DNA of 64,000 bases from Chryseobacterium foetidum (GCF_025457425.1 NZ_JAMXIA010000001.1:682001-746000), one strand, 5' to 3'; counted from the first letter of the stretch, positions 45,050 to 53,802 are shown. The notes: generated by a model from the sequence alone, not told the origin. A program made the numbers and translations.

Positions 45050-45875
45050 TCATCATGTGATCGTCCTTCATTCTCATGAAAGTAGCATCTTCATCGGTCT
45101 TGCTGTAGGAATTCCGCTCTGCTAAAATAGCTTCCTGAGCTTCGTATTTATCGAGGTTTTTCTCAAAATTGTTTTTAATGTAATTCAGTTTGGCTTTGGC
45201 TTTTTTGTCGGAATCGGTTTTACCCCCGCTGCCTTTTAATTTGGCATTGATATTTTCTGCCGTTTGCCGGATTTTTTCTTTGCTGATCTCTTTGAACTCC
45301 GGCGGTTCAGGGTCTTTATCTTCTTCCTTTGCCACACTTTGAGCGTATTTCCAGAGCTCTTCCAGTTGACGAAGCATTTTTTCTTTGTTGGTTTTGATGG
45401 AATTTGCCCAGACAAAAGTGTAGCGACCCGCCTGTGCTTCAATTTTGGTTCCGTCTACAAACACCTGTTTCAGGCTCACCAAACCTTCTTCTGCCAAAAG
45501 CAAAACCACCTGGGAGAAAATATTTTTGAAGGCGGCTTCAAGTTTATGGGCACGAAAACGGTTCACGGTATTGTGATCTACAATACTCATGTTGGAGAGC
45601 CACATGAAGTTGATGTTTTCACGAAGCGCTTTTTCGATTTTCCGCGATGAATAAATATTGTTCATATACGCAAAAACCATCACCTTGAGCATCATCACAG
45701 GGTGATAACTGGGATTTCCTTCTTTACTGTAAGCTTTCAGGAGCGGGTCAATGTTTACCTTCTCCAAAATATCATTAACGATCCGAACAGGATGATTTTC
45801 GGGAATCAAATCCTCAAAACTATAAGGAAACAAAACCAACTGATTTTGATTATAATGCTTAAAATTCATAAACAA
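44940..45875 (-). CDS. IS1182-type transposase, N-terminal part (copy 1)
   Basis: 311 codons open. The DUF772-type N-terminal domain ([37 protein letters not shown]) and the first catalytic aspartate in [20 protein letters not shown] are visible. Homology breaks off after YNAQISTE: about 22 extra nucleotides relative to the usual STENQ junction throw translation into a short unrelated tail. The second half continues in the +1 frame at 44303-45049. Confidence 0.8.
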   Translation of the reverse strand: MFMNFKHYNQNQLVLFPYSFEDLIPENHPVRIVNDILEKVNIDPLLKAYSKEGNPSYHPVMMLKVMVFAYMNNIYSSRKIEKALRENINFMWLSNMSIVDHNTVNRFRAHKLEAAFKNIFSQVVLLLAEEGLVSLKQVFVDGTKIEAQAGRYTFVWANSIKTNKEKMLRQLEELWKYAQSVAKEEDKDPEPPEFKEISKEKIRQTAENINAKLKGSGGKTDSDKKAKAKLNYIKNNFEKNLDKYEAQEAILAERNSYSKTDEDATFMRMKDDHMMNGQLKPAYNAQISTEIEDSTKSKSNHRQLYHPSANQ

Positions 45876-45979
45876 CTATCTGATTATCAGATATAAATAT
45901 ACGAAATCCTGCAATAATTACCAAAAAAAACCGCCTCAGTTGTGAGACGGATTCTTTTTTTATACTTTTTTCTGAGAAC

Positions 45980-46888
45980 TTATTTTTTAGGTGGAAGATT
46001 TAAATCATCCAGATTTTGCGTGGCAGCCATTGAAACCACTAAATCATTCAACATAGAACTTGCTGCTGTCGGTGAATTTGGCAACAATACCAAATTACTT
46101 CTGTTATTAGCCCCGATAGACTGAAGGGTATCATAATGCTGCGTAACCACGATTAATGCAGAAGCTTCCTGAGGTTTAATATTCACAGAATTCAGCATGT
46201 GCACGGATTCCTGAAGACCCTTTGCAATTTCTCTTCTCTGGTCTGCAATACCTTGACCTTGTAACTTTTTAGATTCAGCTTCAGCTTTTGCAACAGCAAC
46301 AATTCTGATTCTTTGTGCTTCAGACTCATATTCCGCAGCTGTTTTTTCCCTTTCAGCAGCGTTGATTCTGTTCATCGCATGTTTTACCTGCTCATCCGGA
46401 TCAATATCAGTCACCAAAGCTTTGATGATATCGTATCCATAACTTTGCATCGCTTCCTGCAATTCACTTTTTACTGCAATAGCGATATCATCTTTTCTTA
46501 CGAAGACGTCGTCCAATTTGGTTTTTGGAACTTCAGCACGCACAACGTCAAACACGTATGAAGTAATCTGATTTTCAGGATTTTCCAGACGATAGTACGC
46601 ATCCTTTACATTTTCCCGGATAACCTGATACTGCACGGAAACTTTCATTTTAATAAAAACGTTATCCAGAGTTTTGGTGTCTATGATAACATCCAGCTGC
46701 TGGATTCTCAGATTCAGACGTTTCGCAATCTGATCAAGAAAAGGAATTTTAAGATGTAAACCTGCGTGGCTTACTTTCAGGAATTTACCCAATCTTTCCA
46801 CAACTGCAGCAGATTCCTGCTTTACGGTGAAAAATGAAGCAAATAAAGTGATCAGTCCAAAAAAGACCAGAATACCTAAATAAATCAT
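45980..46888 (-). CDS. SPFH/Band 7 (stomatin-like, QmcA-type) membrane protein
   Basis: 302 residues. One N-terminal membrane helix (about 2-20), the SPFH domain (VVERLGKFLKVSHAGLHLKIPF, VDAYY-like region, ITSYVFDVVRAEVPKTKLDDVF) and then an alanine/glutamate-rich coiled coil (AAEREKTAAEYESEAQR...). Such proteins form ring-shaped oligomers in the inner membrane and associate with FtsH-type proteases or membrane microdomains. No NfeD partner is adjacent. The stop lies 25 bp from the IS end, whose hairpin would terminate this minus-strand transcript. Confidence 0.9.
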   Translation of the reverse strand: MIYLGILVFFGLITLFASFFTVKQESAAVVERLGKFLKVSHAGLHLKIPFLDQIAKRLNLRIQQLDVIIDTKTLDNVFIKMKVSVQYQVIRENVKDAYYRLENPENQITSYVFDVVRAEVPKTKLDDVFVRKDDIAIAVKSELQEAMQSYGYDIIKALVTDIDPDEQVKHAMNRINAAEREKTAAEYESEAQRIRIVAVAKAEAESKKLQGQGIADQRREIAKGLQESVHMLNSVNIKPQEASALIVVTQHYDTLQSIGANNRSNLVLLPNSPTAASSMLNDLVVSMAATQNLDDLNLPPKK

Positions 46889-47045
46889 ACAATATTTTTT
46901 GATAGTTAGTCTTTAAATATACACAATAATTATTTTTTTTACGAATTTTCAGCAACATACTTTTATTTTTTATATAGTGAGAAAACAATAACCCAAAAAC
47001 TAAACATCGAGCAACTGCACAATTTCATGTTCTTATGAAAATTGA

Positions 47046-47777
47046 ATTTCCGGCTTCCAGAACCGGAAAAGAAAGGTTTATCATTACAACGGCGCCCGTG
47101 CAGTTTCGGTGGAAACCAAAAGAAAACCTTCCGGAAAATGGGGTTCGTCCATCAACAACGATTTCAGTTTTAATCCGTGGTCGATTAATTTAATGGATGA
47201 AGATATTATTGAAATTTTAAAAAGTGGCGGAATTCTCTGGGTAAGTCTGGATGTAAGAATCCTTGGTTTTCAGTCTAAAGTCGGTTTAAATATGGCCGGC
47301 GACGAAGAATACCTGAGTACACCTGATTTTCAGACACATTTTCCACAAATTTCAGTTAAAAATCTCCGTACAGAAACTATGGAATCGATGATGGAGCAGG
47401 AAAGCTGGTTGGTTCCAACTAAGGAAGAACGCCATCCGCTGGTGTTCTGTTTTAATGTCATCCACATTATTCAGGTTGGAATTGTAAGGGTTGGAGTGAG
47501 CGAGCCGTGGAAAAATATCTGCATCGGAAGTGATTTTGACGGATTAATTGAACCTTTAAAAATATGTCCCGAAGCATCTTCACTGGATGAACTCGAAGCC
47601 AATCTTCACAAATGGCTTTTGATTGCTGAAAAATCCTACGTTGAACAAAACGGCGGAAAAGCCGTACTTGCCGACAAACCACAAAAGGAAATCAACAAAA
47701 TTATCACAGGAATAATGGGACAAAATGGAATTGATTTTTCAGAAAATGGAAGAATAATTTTCAGTGATAGATGTTAA
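47046..47777 (+). pseudogene. C-terminal fragment of an M19-like (membrane dipeptidase) protein
   Basis: The frame is open from a stop at 47043 to 47777 (about 243 codons; a GTG at 47109 could start 222). The text YHYNGARAVSVETKRKP...IIEILKSGGILWVSLDVRILG and NICIGSDFDGLIEP matches the C-terminal half of M19-type dipeptidase-like proteins, where GSDFDG is a conserved active-site block. The N-terminal half with the metal-binding His-x-Asp is missing upstream. Probably a decayed gene, though expression of a short product cannot be excluded. Confidence 0.6.
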
Positions 47778-47807
47778 TCCAGCTTTTATAGGTGCGTGAT
47801 TCATTTT

Positions 47808-49166
47808 TTACATCGTCATTCCAATATCAATCCCTTTGATTTTTCTGTATAAATCTGTCGCATAATTGTCCGTCATCCCCGAAACAAAATCGATCACGCC
47901 CAAAACTTTCTGATAATCTGAACCTTCTTCATACACAAACTGTTGCGGAAGAAGTTTCAGTGCCATTTTATCGTAAGATTTAATCTCATTTTTAGACTTT
48001 AAAACCGAGGGAATGAAGTGATCTAAAAGTTCGTACATTACGTTGTATCCGGCGTTTTCAATCTCAACAACCGCTTTATGATTGTAAATTTTATTGATTG
48101 AAAAAGTTTCAATATCCTTTAAAGTATTTTTCTCGGATTTATAAATATCAAGAAGTGCTTTATCCAGACTTCCGTCGAGGATTTTACTGAAATTGGCTTT
48201 ATAAATTTCAATGGATTGGTTTATTAAAGCATTAATAACCTTGGCTCTCAGATAAGAAATCCGTTCGTTTTCGTTTGAAATTAAAGACAGTTTATCTTTT
48301 ACTTTTTTGATGTCATTCGTCTCTGATTTTACCAGTTCGAAGAACAGATTCTCGCAGTCTGCGGTCGATACAATTCCCAGACGGTGCGCATCTTCCATAT
48401 CGATAATATTGTAGCAAATATCGTCTGCCGCCTCTACCAGCCAAACAAAAGGATGTCTTTTGAAAATATACGGTTCATCATTTTCCTGTACAAGCTGCGT
48501 TGCTGTAGCGATTTTCAGGAAAGTATCTTTCTCATTCTGGAAGAAACCAAATTTCTTACGATGAAGAATTTTTTTATCTCTGGCAACGGCTTCACAAGGG
48601 TATTTGGCAATGGCAGAAAGTGTAGAATAGGTCAATTGAGTTCCTCCCAAATCTTTGCCTTGTTGCTGATGCGTCAAAACACGGATGGCGTTGGCGTTTC
48701 CTTCAAAATTGACGAGATCTGCCCATTCTTTTGCATTGAATTTATCTTTAATCTGATTTTCGTTTTTATCAAAATAACTTGCAATCGCATCTTCGCCCGA
48801 ATGCCCGAAAGCCGGATTCCCAACATCATGACAAAGACAGGCAGCGGCAATTACGTTGCTGAGATTATGAGTGTAAAAGCTTTTTGAATCTTCGGTCAAA
48901 ACGGATTCGAAATTTTTAACAATAAAATCTCCGATAATGCTTCCCAAACTTCTTCCTACAGAGGAAACTTCAAGAGAATGCGTTAATCTGTTGTGTACAA
49001 AAACACTTCCGGGAAGCGGGAAAACCTGAGTTTTATTCTGCAGTCTTCTGAAGGCAGAAGAAAATATAATTCTGTCGTAATCTCTCTGAAAATCGGTGCG
49101 GGAGGCCGCTGTATTTGGATTGTTGCCGGTACGCTGACTGGTAAAAATCTCATTCAAATTCATCAT
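47808..49166 (-). CDS. dgt: Deoxyguanosinetriphosphate triphosphohydrolase (dGTPase)
   Basis: 452 residues. HD-domain enzyme that hydrolyses dGTP (and related dNTPs) to the nucleoside and tripolyphosphate, controlling dNTP pools. Metal ligands are H63 in NRLTHSLEVS and H113-D114 in ACLCHDVGNPAFGHSGE, with a later aspartate in VEAADDICYNIIDMEDA. SSAFRRLQNKTQVFP near residue 36 is the family signature. It is divergent from the Fpg-like gene, 67 bp apart. Confidence 0.93.
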   Translation of the reverse strand: MMNLNEIFTSQRTGNNPNTAASRTDFQRDYDRIIFSSAFRRLQNKTQVFPLPGSVFVHNRLTHSLEVSSVGRSLGSIIGDFIVKNFESVLTEDSKSFYTHNLSNVIAAACLCHDVGNPAFGHSGEDAIASYFDKNENQIKDKFNAKEWADLVNFEGNANAIRVLTHQQQGKDLGGTQLTYSTLSAIAKYPCEAVARDKKILHRKKFGFFQNEKDTFLKIATATQLVQENDEPYIFKRHPFVWLVEAADDICYNIIDMEDAHRLGIVSTADCENLFFELVKSETNDIKKVKDKLSLISNENERISYLRAKVINALINQSIEIYKANFSKILDGSLDKALLDIYKSEKNTLKDIETFSINKIYNHKAVVEIENAGYNVMYELLDHFIPSVLKSKNEIKSYDKMALKLLPQQFVYEEGSDYQKVLGVIDFVSGMTDNYATDLYRKIKGIDIGMTM

Positions 49167-49233
49167 TTTTCAAAATTAAAGCAAATTTTATTTTTAAAGG
49201 AATAATATTTGACTTTTTATAGAAAAACAAGCT

Positions 49234-49968
49234 ATGCCCGAAGGTCCAACCATAATTTTAATGAAAGAAGATCTGCAAAAATTTGCAGGCGAAAAGGTCA
49301 CTGAAGTGAATGGCAGCGAAGTTCCTGAAAAAGCCAGAATCAAAGGAGAAATTCTTCGTGAAATAAAAACCTTTGGCAAGCAAACCTATCTCATTTTTGA
49401 TGAAATAATTTTTAAAGTTCACCTGATGATGTTTGGTTCCTACAGTTTATTCAAAAGAAAAGACATAGACACGCTAAAACTAGGATTGACATTTAAAGAC
49501 GGCGGAATTTACTTTTACACCTGTGTTGTAAAGGTGGTTGACGAAAGCGATTTATCCAAAATCAATTGGGAATCTGACATCATGAGCAAGAAATGGAGTG
49601 ATGAAAAAGCAATTGAAAAAATGCAAAAACATCCTGAAATGTTGATTTGCGATGCTATGATGAATCAGGATATTTTTGCAGGTGTCGGGAACATCATTAA
49701 AAATGAAGCTCTCTTCCGTGCAGGAATTCATCCCGAAACTTTAATTAAAAATTTAACGAAGGCTAAACTTAAGCTGATTATCAAAGAAACGAAAGATTAC
49801 AGTTTTGAGTTTTTAAAATATAAACGTACCGATACTTTGAGTAAGACATTTCAGGTTTACCATAAAAAGACCTGTCCGATCTGTGGCGTGGAGATTTTAA
49901 AAAAGGAAACCGGAAAAAGCAAACGTATGAGTTTTTTCTGTATCAAAGATCAGCAACTGATGAAATAA
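49234..49968 (+). CDS. Fpg/Nei family DNA glycosylase
   Basis: 244 residues. The N-terminal proline nucleophile and glutamate (MPEGP) are intact, and the H2TH region is MNQDIFAGVGNIIKNEALFRAGIHP. The enzyme removes oxidised bases and nicks the strand. The C-terminal zinc finger is unusual: CPICG and a third cysteine in SFFC are present, but the fourth ligand position reads CIKD, so one cysteine is replaced by aspartate and the loop is two residues longer. It could be a weaker zinc site or a zincless form. Closer to Nei than to MutM (inference). Confidence 0.85.
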   Translation: MPEGPTIILMKEDLQKFAGEKVTEVNGSEVPEKARIKGEILREIKTFGKQTYLIFDEIIFKVHLMMFGSYSLFKRKDIDTLKLGLTFKDGGIYFYTCVVKVVDESDLSKINWESDIMSKKWSDEKAIEKMQKHPEMLICDAMMNQDIFAGVGNIIKNEALFRAGIHPETLIKNLTKAKLKLIIKETKDYSFEFLKYKRTDTLSKTFQVYHKKTCPICGVEILKKETGKSKRMSFFCIKDQQLMK

Positions 49969-50235
49969 ATAATCCTTCAAAACTTTTATTTCTAATGCTA
50001 AGTTTTGTTTAAAAATTCCATTTTTTTGAATGCAAGACATACTATTTTAGCATTCTTTCAATTAACAAGTCCGCAATGACTAGTGCACAATAATTATTAA
50101 TTTGATATTTTTTTACTAATTTAATAATTAAAAACAGATAGTTAAATCAATATTCCATTGTAATTCTCCAATTTAAAAACATATTAAAAAGGCATTAAAA
50201 CCGCTATCAACAGTGACAAACATCATATTACAAGG
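49969..50235. other. AT-rich intergenic region
   Basis: About 270 bp with no ORF, hairpin or repeat that I can support; it leads to the promoter at 50236. Confidence 0.5.
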
Positions 50236-50266
50236 TTTGCAGGTTATAAAAAATGCCGTAAATTTG
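50236..50266 (+). promoter_or_regulatory. Consensus Bacteroidetes promoter for a small-peptide gene
   Basis: TTTG at 50236-50239, 19-nt spacer, TAAATTTG at 50259-50266. This is the best match to the TTTG-N19-TAnnTTTG consensus in the window; the start codon is 50 bp downstream. Confidence 0.8.
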
Positions 50267-50315
50267 CATTATAGAATTCGCAACTAAATTTAAATAAAAT
50301 AAAAATTCAACAATT

Positions 50316-50396
50316 ATGATCGCTTATATCGGAATCGCAACTTGTGCAGTGTTAGTATCATCTTATTTTGCAACTGCTAAAAAAGAGGGAAATTAA
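50316..50396 (+). CDS. 26-residue membrane peptide
   Basis: ATG at 50316 to TAA at 50396, encoding MIAYIGIATCAVLVSSYF then ATAKKEGN. One hydrophobic helix of about 18 residues with a single cysteine and a short positively charged tail, as expected for a single-pass small membrane protein with the C-terminus inside. The supporting context is strong: a consensus promoter 50 bp upstream, an A-rich leader, and a terminator 87 bp downstream, with no other ORF between them. Function unknown; a regulator of a membrane complex or a toxin-like peptide are options. Confidence 0.65.
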   Translation: MIAYIGIATCAVLVSSYFATAKKEGN

Positions 50397-50482
50397 TTTT
50401 AAACAAAATTACAGACTATAGAAAAAACACTTACAGATTAGAATATTCATATTCATTTAACTAAATTATTTTTTACAAATTG

Positions 50483-50510
50483 ATCAAACATTGCGTTTGA
50501 TTTTTTTTTT
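50483..50510 (+). terminator. Terminator of the small-peptide unit
   Basis: ATCAAAC (50483-50489), 5-nt loop, GTTTGAT (50495-50501) followed by a run of Ts to 50510. Confidence 0.75.
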
Positions 50511-50589
50511 GGACAAATCTCGGTGACTAAACACTTCGAATACTCTTAAATATTGTCAGACATTTTAGTCAACCGTTCCTGTCATTAAA

Positions 50590-51006
50590 CTATAGATTTT
50601 TGAGAACGAAACTGTGACAATAGTCTTTAATCTGTTGCCTCACATTTCTGAATTCTTCAGCAATTTCTTCGTCTGTTCCAATGGCTTTTGCCGGATCGGG
50701 AAAATTGTAATGAATCTTCTGAGCATTTGTCGGAAAATACGGACAGCGCTCTTTTGCATTATCACATACCGTAATCACATAATCAAAATCTATATTCCGA
50801 TATTCGTCAATATTATTGGAGGTGTGATTTGAAATATCAATTCCGTCCTCTTTCATGGTTTTGACTGCCATGGGATTTACGCCGTGAGTTTCTACACCTG
50901 CGCTGAAAATTTCGGCTTCCTGTCTGGCAAAATATCTTAAATAGCCTTCTGCAATCTGGCTTCTGCAACTGTTACCTGTGCAAAGCACCAATATCTTTTT
51001 TGTCAT
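50590..51006 (-). CDS. arsC: Arsenate reductase, thioredoxin-coupled ArsC type
   Basis: 138 residues of the low-molecular-weight phosphatase fold. The P-loop CTGNSCR has nucleophile C9 and R15; the redox cysteines C81 and C88 (CDNAKERC) make the relay of the pI258 type. It reduces arsenate to arsenite with thioredoxin. It is the last gene of arsR - DUF6428 - arsC; no arsenite pump is encoded nearby, so export must come from elsewhere in the genome. Confidence 0.92.
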   Translation of the reverse strand: MTKKILVLCTGNSCRSQIAEGYLRYFARQEAEIFSAGVETHGVNPMAVKTMKEDGIDISNHTSNNIDEYRNIDFDYVITVCDNAKERCPYFPTNAQKIHYNFPDPAKAIGTDEEIAEEFRNVRQQIKDYCHSFVLKNL

Positions 51007-51136
51007 AATTTAAACGAATAACCAAATGATATTGATAATACAAAACTTCGGGTCGAAGCCGAAAAGAAGTTGCAAGACAATAACAGATGATGTGATTATA
51101 ATAGGTTTTTTATATCTGATCAGTTTTGCTTTCATC

Positions 51137-51607
51137 CTAACAACATCCGGAATTTGGTTTGCAGCCATTTTGATTTACGGACAGATCAGCTAGATTTTTT
51201 TTCTGTTTTTCAGACGGAATTCCACATGCATCCACAGCCAGACAAGCTGCAGTTTTGTTTTTCAGGACAAATGTTTTTCCGTTAAATTCTAAATCATATT
51301 TGCCGATAGTCTCCGTTTGATATTCTACTTCAATTTCATGATCTTCGATGCCTAATTTCTCTTCTGAAAGCCTGATGATGTCGAGCAATCTGTCTGGCTT
51401 CAGGCGGTGATCAAAATCGTCAGCGCTCCACAATTGAAAATTCACAGTGTTTTCTGTACGAATGACACCACCACAGTCAATAAACGTTTTGGTACTCGTT
51501 CCTACTTCGGTCACGTGAAAATGTTCTGGTACAAAACTTTCGTTTTCCAATTGAAATTCCACATTTTCTAATGTCTGCAAAATCTGTTTTACTTTTGAAA
51601 GATTCAT
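51137..51607 (-). CDS. DUF6428 family protein of the ars locus
   Basis: 156 residues, soluble. Motifs are FHVTEVGTSTKTFIDCGG, VNFQLWSADDFDHRLKP and, near the end, a CLAVDACG pair and the terminal NGCKPNSGCC. The family is found with arsR and arsC genes in Bacteroidetes; no activity is established. The concentration of cysteines at the C-terminus suggests binding of arsenite, as a carrier or buffer (inference). Its promoter region has the same 16-bp motif as arsR. Confidence 0.8.
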   Translation of the reverse strand: MNLSKVKQILQTLENVEFQLENESFVPEHFHVTEVGTSTKTFIDCGGVIRTENTVNFQLWSADDFDHRLKPDRLLDIIRLSEEKLGIEDHEIEVEYQTETIGKYDLEFNGKTFVLKNKTAACLAVDACGIPSEKQKKNLADLSVNQNGCKPNSGCC

Positions 51608-51630
51608 TATTAATTTAATTTATAGTTTAA

Positions 51631-51646
51631 TTGCAATATTACGATA
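51631..51646 (-). promoter_or_regulatory. Candidate ArsR operator, site 2
   Basis: TTGCAATATTACGATA, identical to the site at 52009-52024, 24 bp upstream of the DUF6428 start. On the minus strand it contains TAATATTG, a near -7 box, so binding would block transcription. Confidence 0.65.
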
Positions 51647-51665
51647 CAAATTTTTAAAAATATGC

Positions 51666-51992
51666 CTAGCAGCATTTGGCTTTAGACACAGTTTCTACGA
51701 TGTTGGAGAAATAGATATTTAAAATATTGATTACATTCTCATCAATACAGTAGCAAATCGAATTTCCTTCTATATTTCCTTTTATAATACCTGCACTTTT
51801 AAGTTCTTTAAGATGTTGAGAAACGGTCGGTTGGGCCAGCGGAAGTTCGTTTACAATATCTCCGCAGATACATTCTTTTACTTTCATTAAATATTCAATA
51901 ATCGCAATTCTCGCAGGATGTCCCAGTGCTTTTGCGATGGTCGCAATTTGGTTTTGCTGATCCGTGAAATGTTCTGTTTTAGTAGCTCCCAT
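51666..51992 (-). CDS. arsR: ArsR/SmtB family arsenic-responsive repressor
   Basis: 108 residues, winged helix-turn-helix. The metal-sensing motif is KECICGD at the start of the recognition-helix region (ELCVCDL equivalent), followed by LAQPTVSQHLKELKSAGII. A second cysteine pair ends the protein (SKAKCC). It dissociates from DNA upon binding arsenite. First gene of the ars locus, divergent from the AAA ATPase gene. Confidence 0.92.
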   Translation of the reverse strand: MGATKTEHFTDQQNQIATIAKALGHPARIAIIEYLMKVKECICGDIVNELPLAQPTVSQHLKELKSAGIIKGNIEGNSICYCIDENVINILNIYFSNIVETVSKAKCC

Positions 51993-52008
51993 ATACCCTG
52001 ATTCTATA

Positions 52009-52024
52009 TTGCAATATTACGATA
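52009..52024 (-). promoter_or_regulatory. Candidate ArsR operator, site 1
   Basis: TTGCAATATTACGATA, 17 bp upstream of arsR; same 16 bases as in front of DUF6428. The ATATTGCAATAT core is palindromic, as expected for a dimeric repressor. Confidence 0.65.
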
Positions 52025-52095
52025 ATAATTGAATGAGATATGATTTTTTCTGATGTTTTTATAAAATTTTCAATTTAGAAAATTGTTAAGTGCGT

Positions 52096-52129
52096 CTTGT
52101 CTGAGGATCAGGCATAAAAATTATCTTTG
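52096..52129 (+). promoter_or_regulatory. Promoter of the AAA ATPase gene
   Basis: CTTG (52096-52099), 22 nt, TATCTTTG (52122-52129). It places transcription start after about 52134 and rules out the in-frame start at 52127, supporting ATG 52151. Confidence 0.6.
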
Positions 52130-52150
52130 CATTTTATTAATCGGAAAATA

Positions 52151-52873
52151 ATGAATCTGTACAACCTAATCATTCAGGACAAAGAAGCGGTGACGCTCGA
52201 TGATGTTTTTTTGGAACCTCAAAATAAAAATCAAATTGTACAGCTCATCAAAGAACAGAAATACGCAGACGAGCTGCAGAAATACGGACTTCCCGTCAAC
52301 AATAAAATCCTTCTCGAAGGAAGTTCAGGTTGTGGCAAAACCATGACTGCAAAAGCGATTGCGAATGCTTTGGACAAGAACATCATTATTCTCAACCTCA
52401 GCAATATTGTTTCATCAAGAATTGGCGAAACTTCCCAAAACATCAAAATGATTTTCGATAAAGCGGCGAGAGAACGCTCCGTTCTTTTCCTTGATGAACT
52501 TGATCAGATCGGAAAAGCCCGTGGAAGCGATGACAAAGACGTTGGCGAAATGCGAAGACTGGTCAACACATTGATTCAGCTGATCGACTATTATCCCGAA
52601 AATGCGCTTCTCCTCTGCGCCACCAACCACGCAGAAATCATCGACACCGCCATCATCAGACGTTTTCAGCTGAAATTACAATACGAAATGCCTTCAAAAG
52701 ATTTTCTGGATTCTTTCTATGACAGTGTTTTGTTAAAATTTCCAGAAGATCTCAGTAATATTGATAGAAAATACAATATTTCTTTTGCTGAAGCGAAGGA
52801 TTATGCTTTTACGATGGTGAAAGGGAGGTTGATTGAGAGGTTAGAAAACCAAAATAATACTAAATCTATTTAA
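52151..52873 (+). CDS. AAA family ATPase
   Basis: 240 residues. A single AAA+ module: Walker A GSSGCGKT at 57-64, Walker B VLFLDELD at 111-118, sensor 1 LLLCATNHAEI and an arginine-finger-like IIRRF. It resembles FtsH/Cdc48-type and Bacteroidetes stand-alone AAA proteins that often precede a subtilisin-like protease; here none follows. It may act alone or its partner may have been displaced by the cassette-like insertion directly downstream. Its natural terminator may be the hairpin at 53843. Confidence 0.85.
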   Translation: MNLYNLIIQDKEAVTLDDVFLEPQNKNQIVQLIKEQKYADELQKYGLPVNNKILLEGSSGCGKTMTAKAIANALDKNIIILNLSNIVSSRIGETSQNIKMIFDKAARERSVLFLDELDQIGKARGSDDKDVGEMRRLVNTLIQLIDYYPENALLLCATNHAEIIDTAIIRRFQLKLQYEMPSKDFLDSFYDSVLLKFPEDLSNIDRKYNISFAEAKDYAFTMVKGRLIERLENQNNTKSI

Positions 52874-52946
52874 GCAACACTTTATCATCGTATCTTGAAA
52901 TAAAATTGTTTTAATTGACTATTTTATTTATTTTTAGCAAAATTAT

Positions 52947-53802
52947 TTTGGATTGACGCAATGCGTGAAGCCAAAAGTTACCTGCCATTTTGCAGAACAG
53001 ACCGTAAACATTGAAAAAACACAAAAACTAACATATGGGATTTTTAAACAAATTATTTGGACAAAGCGACAAAAAGGAACAAACTAACGAAACAGAAACT
53101 CAACAAAATTTGACACCTTGTAAAACTGAACAAGAACTTATTGAACGGTTTGGTGGTATTGCTTTTGACAAACAAATTGACTTGGGCGAAGTAATTGGCG
53201 AAAACAATTGGAATGTTGATATGACAAAAGGCGAAATTAGTTTTGGAGCTAATCTTGTGTTTCCAATTCAAGTTTTAGGAACATTTTCTCATTCATCTGA
53301 AACTTGGCTTTGGTCTTGGGCAAATTCAAAATCAGGACTTCCTCAAAACTTAACACAGCAAGCTGAACAACTTAAAAAATATGGAGAAGATAATGGAATT
53401 GACTTGTTGAAGAATAGTGATTTTGACGCTTCAAAAGACGATTTACATTTAATCGGACTTATTGCTTCGGGAATGTTCAATTCAAGCGGTTATTACATTG
53501 CCGATTATGGACAAGGAGCAATGGTAGTAACAATAAAAAGCGACAAAGTGGACAAAATCCGCCAAGACAAGCATCACAGAATTTTGACTGTTTTTCCGCA
53601 ACTCATTTCACAATATGAAATGAACCATAATTTTGCTTTGACAAATTATTTGACAAATAAGGGTTACAATATTTCCGAAAACGGAAGTAAATTAGTTGCA
53701 ACAAAAAACGGAAATACAATAAAAGCTGAATTTGACAATAAAGCAAGACTGACAAAACTAAACGGCTAAAAAAACGGCAGGTAACATGAACTGTGTAAAA
53801 AA
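52947..53802 (+). mobile_element. Cassette-like gene unit A (DUF6882 cargo)
   Basis: The left module TTTGGATTGACGCAATGCGT (52947-52966) and inverted repeat GTTACCTGCC (52977-52986) precede one gene. The right inverted repeat GGCAGGTAAC (53776-53785) and CATGAACTGTGTAAAAAA (53785-53802) follow it. Unit B at 60301-60969 has the same modules around an unrelated gene. No recombinase gene is inside. Confidence 0.6.
53035..53769 (+). CDS. DUF6882-like protein
   Basis: 244 residues. After a short charged N-terminus, the segment FSHSSETWLWSWANSKSGLP and a later SSGYYIADYGQGAMVVTIKS resemble the DUF6882 family of unknown function. No signal peptide or membrane helix. The base composition is AT-richer than neighbouring housekeeping genes, and it is the sole gene of cassette-like unit A. 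Cargo of such units is often of no known function. Confidence 0.7.
   Translation: MGFLNKLFGQSDKKEQTNETETQQNLTPCKTEQELIERFGGIAFDKQIDLGEVIGENNWNVDMTKGEISFGANLVFPIQVLGTFSHSSETWLWSWANSKSGLPQNLTQQAEQLKKYGEDNGIDLLKNSDFDASKDDLHLIGLIASGMFNSSGYYIADYGQGAMVVTIKSDKVDKIRQDKHHRILTVFPQLISQYEMNHNFALTNYLTNKGYNISENGSKLVATKNGNTIKAEFDNKARLTKLNG

Larger units (their letters stand above)
44217..45954 (-). mobile_element. IS1182-type insertion sequence, copy 1
   Basis: 1738 bp, ends defined by comparison with copy 2. The terminal inverted repeat is GAATCCGTCTCACAAC, then TGAGGCGG offset by a few bases. The transposase is encoded on the minus strand in two overlapping frames. Flanks (AATAACAAAAAA on the left, TTTTTTATAC on the right) show no target duplication. 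Each end contains a hairpin with a T-run that can act as an inward terminator for neighbouring genes. Confidence 0.85.

Noticed and set aside
44200-45970. Target-site duplications at the IS1182-type copies
   Set aside because: Flanking A- and T-runs look alike only because they extend the inverted repeats; no direct duplication was found at either copy.
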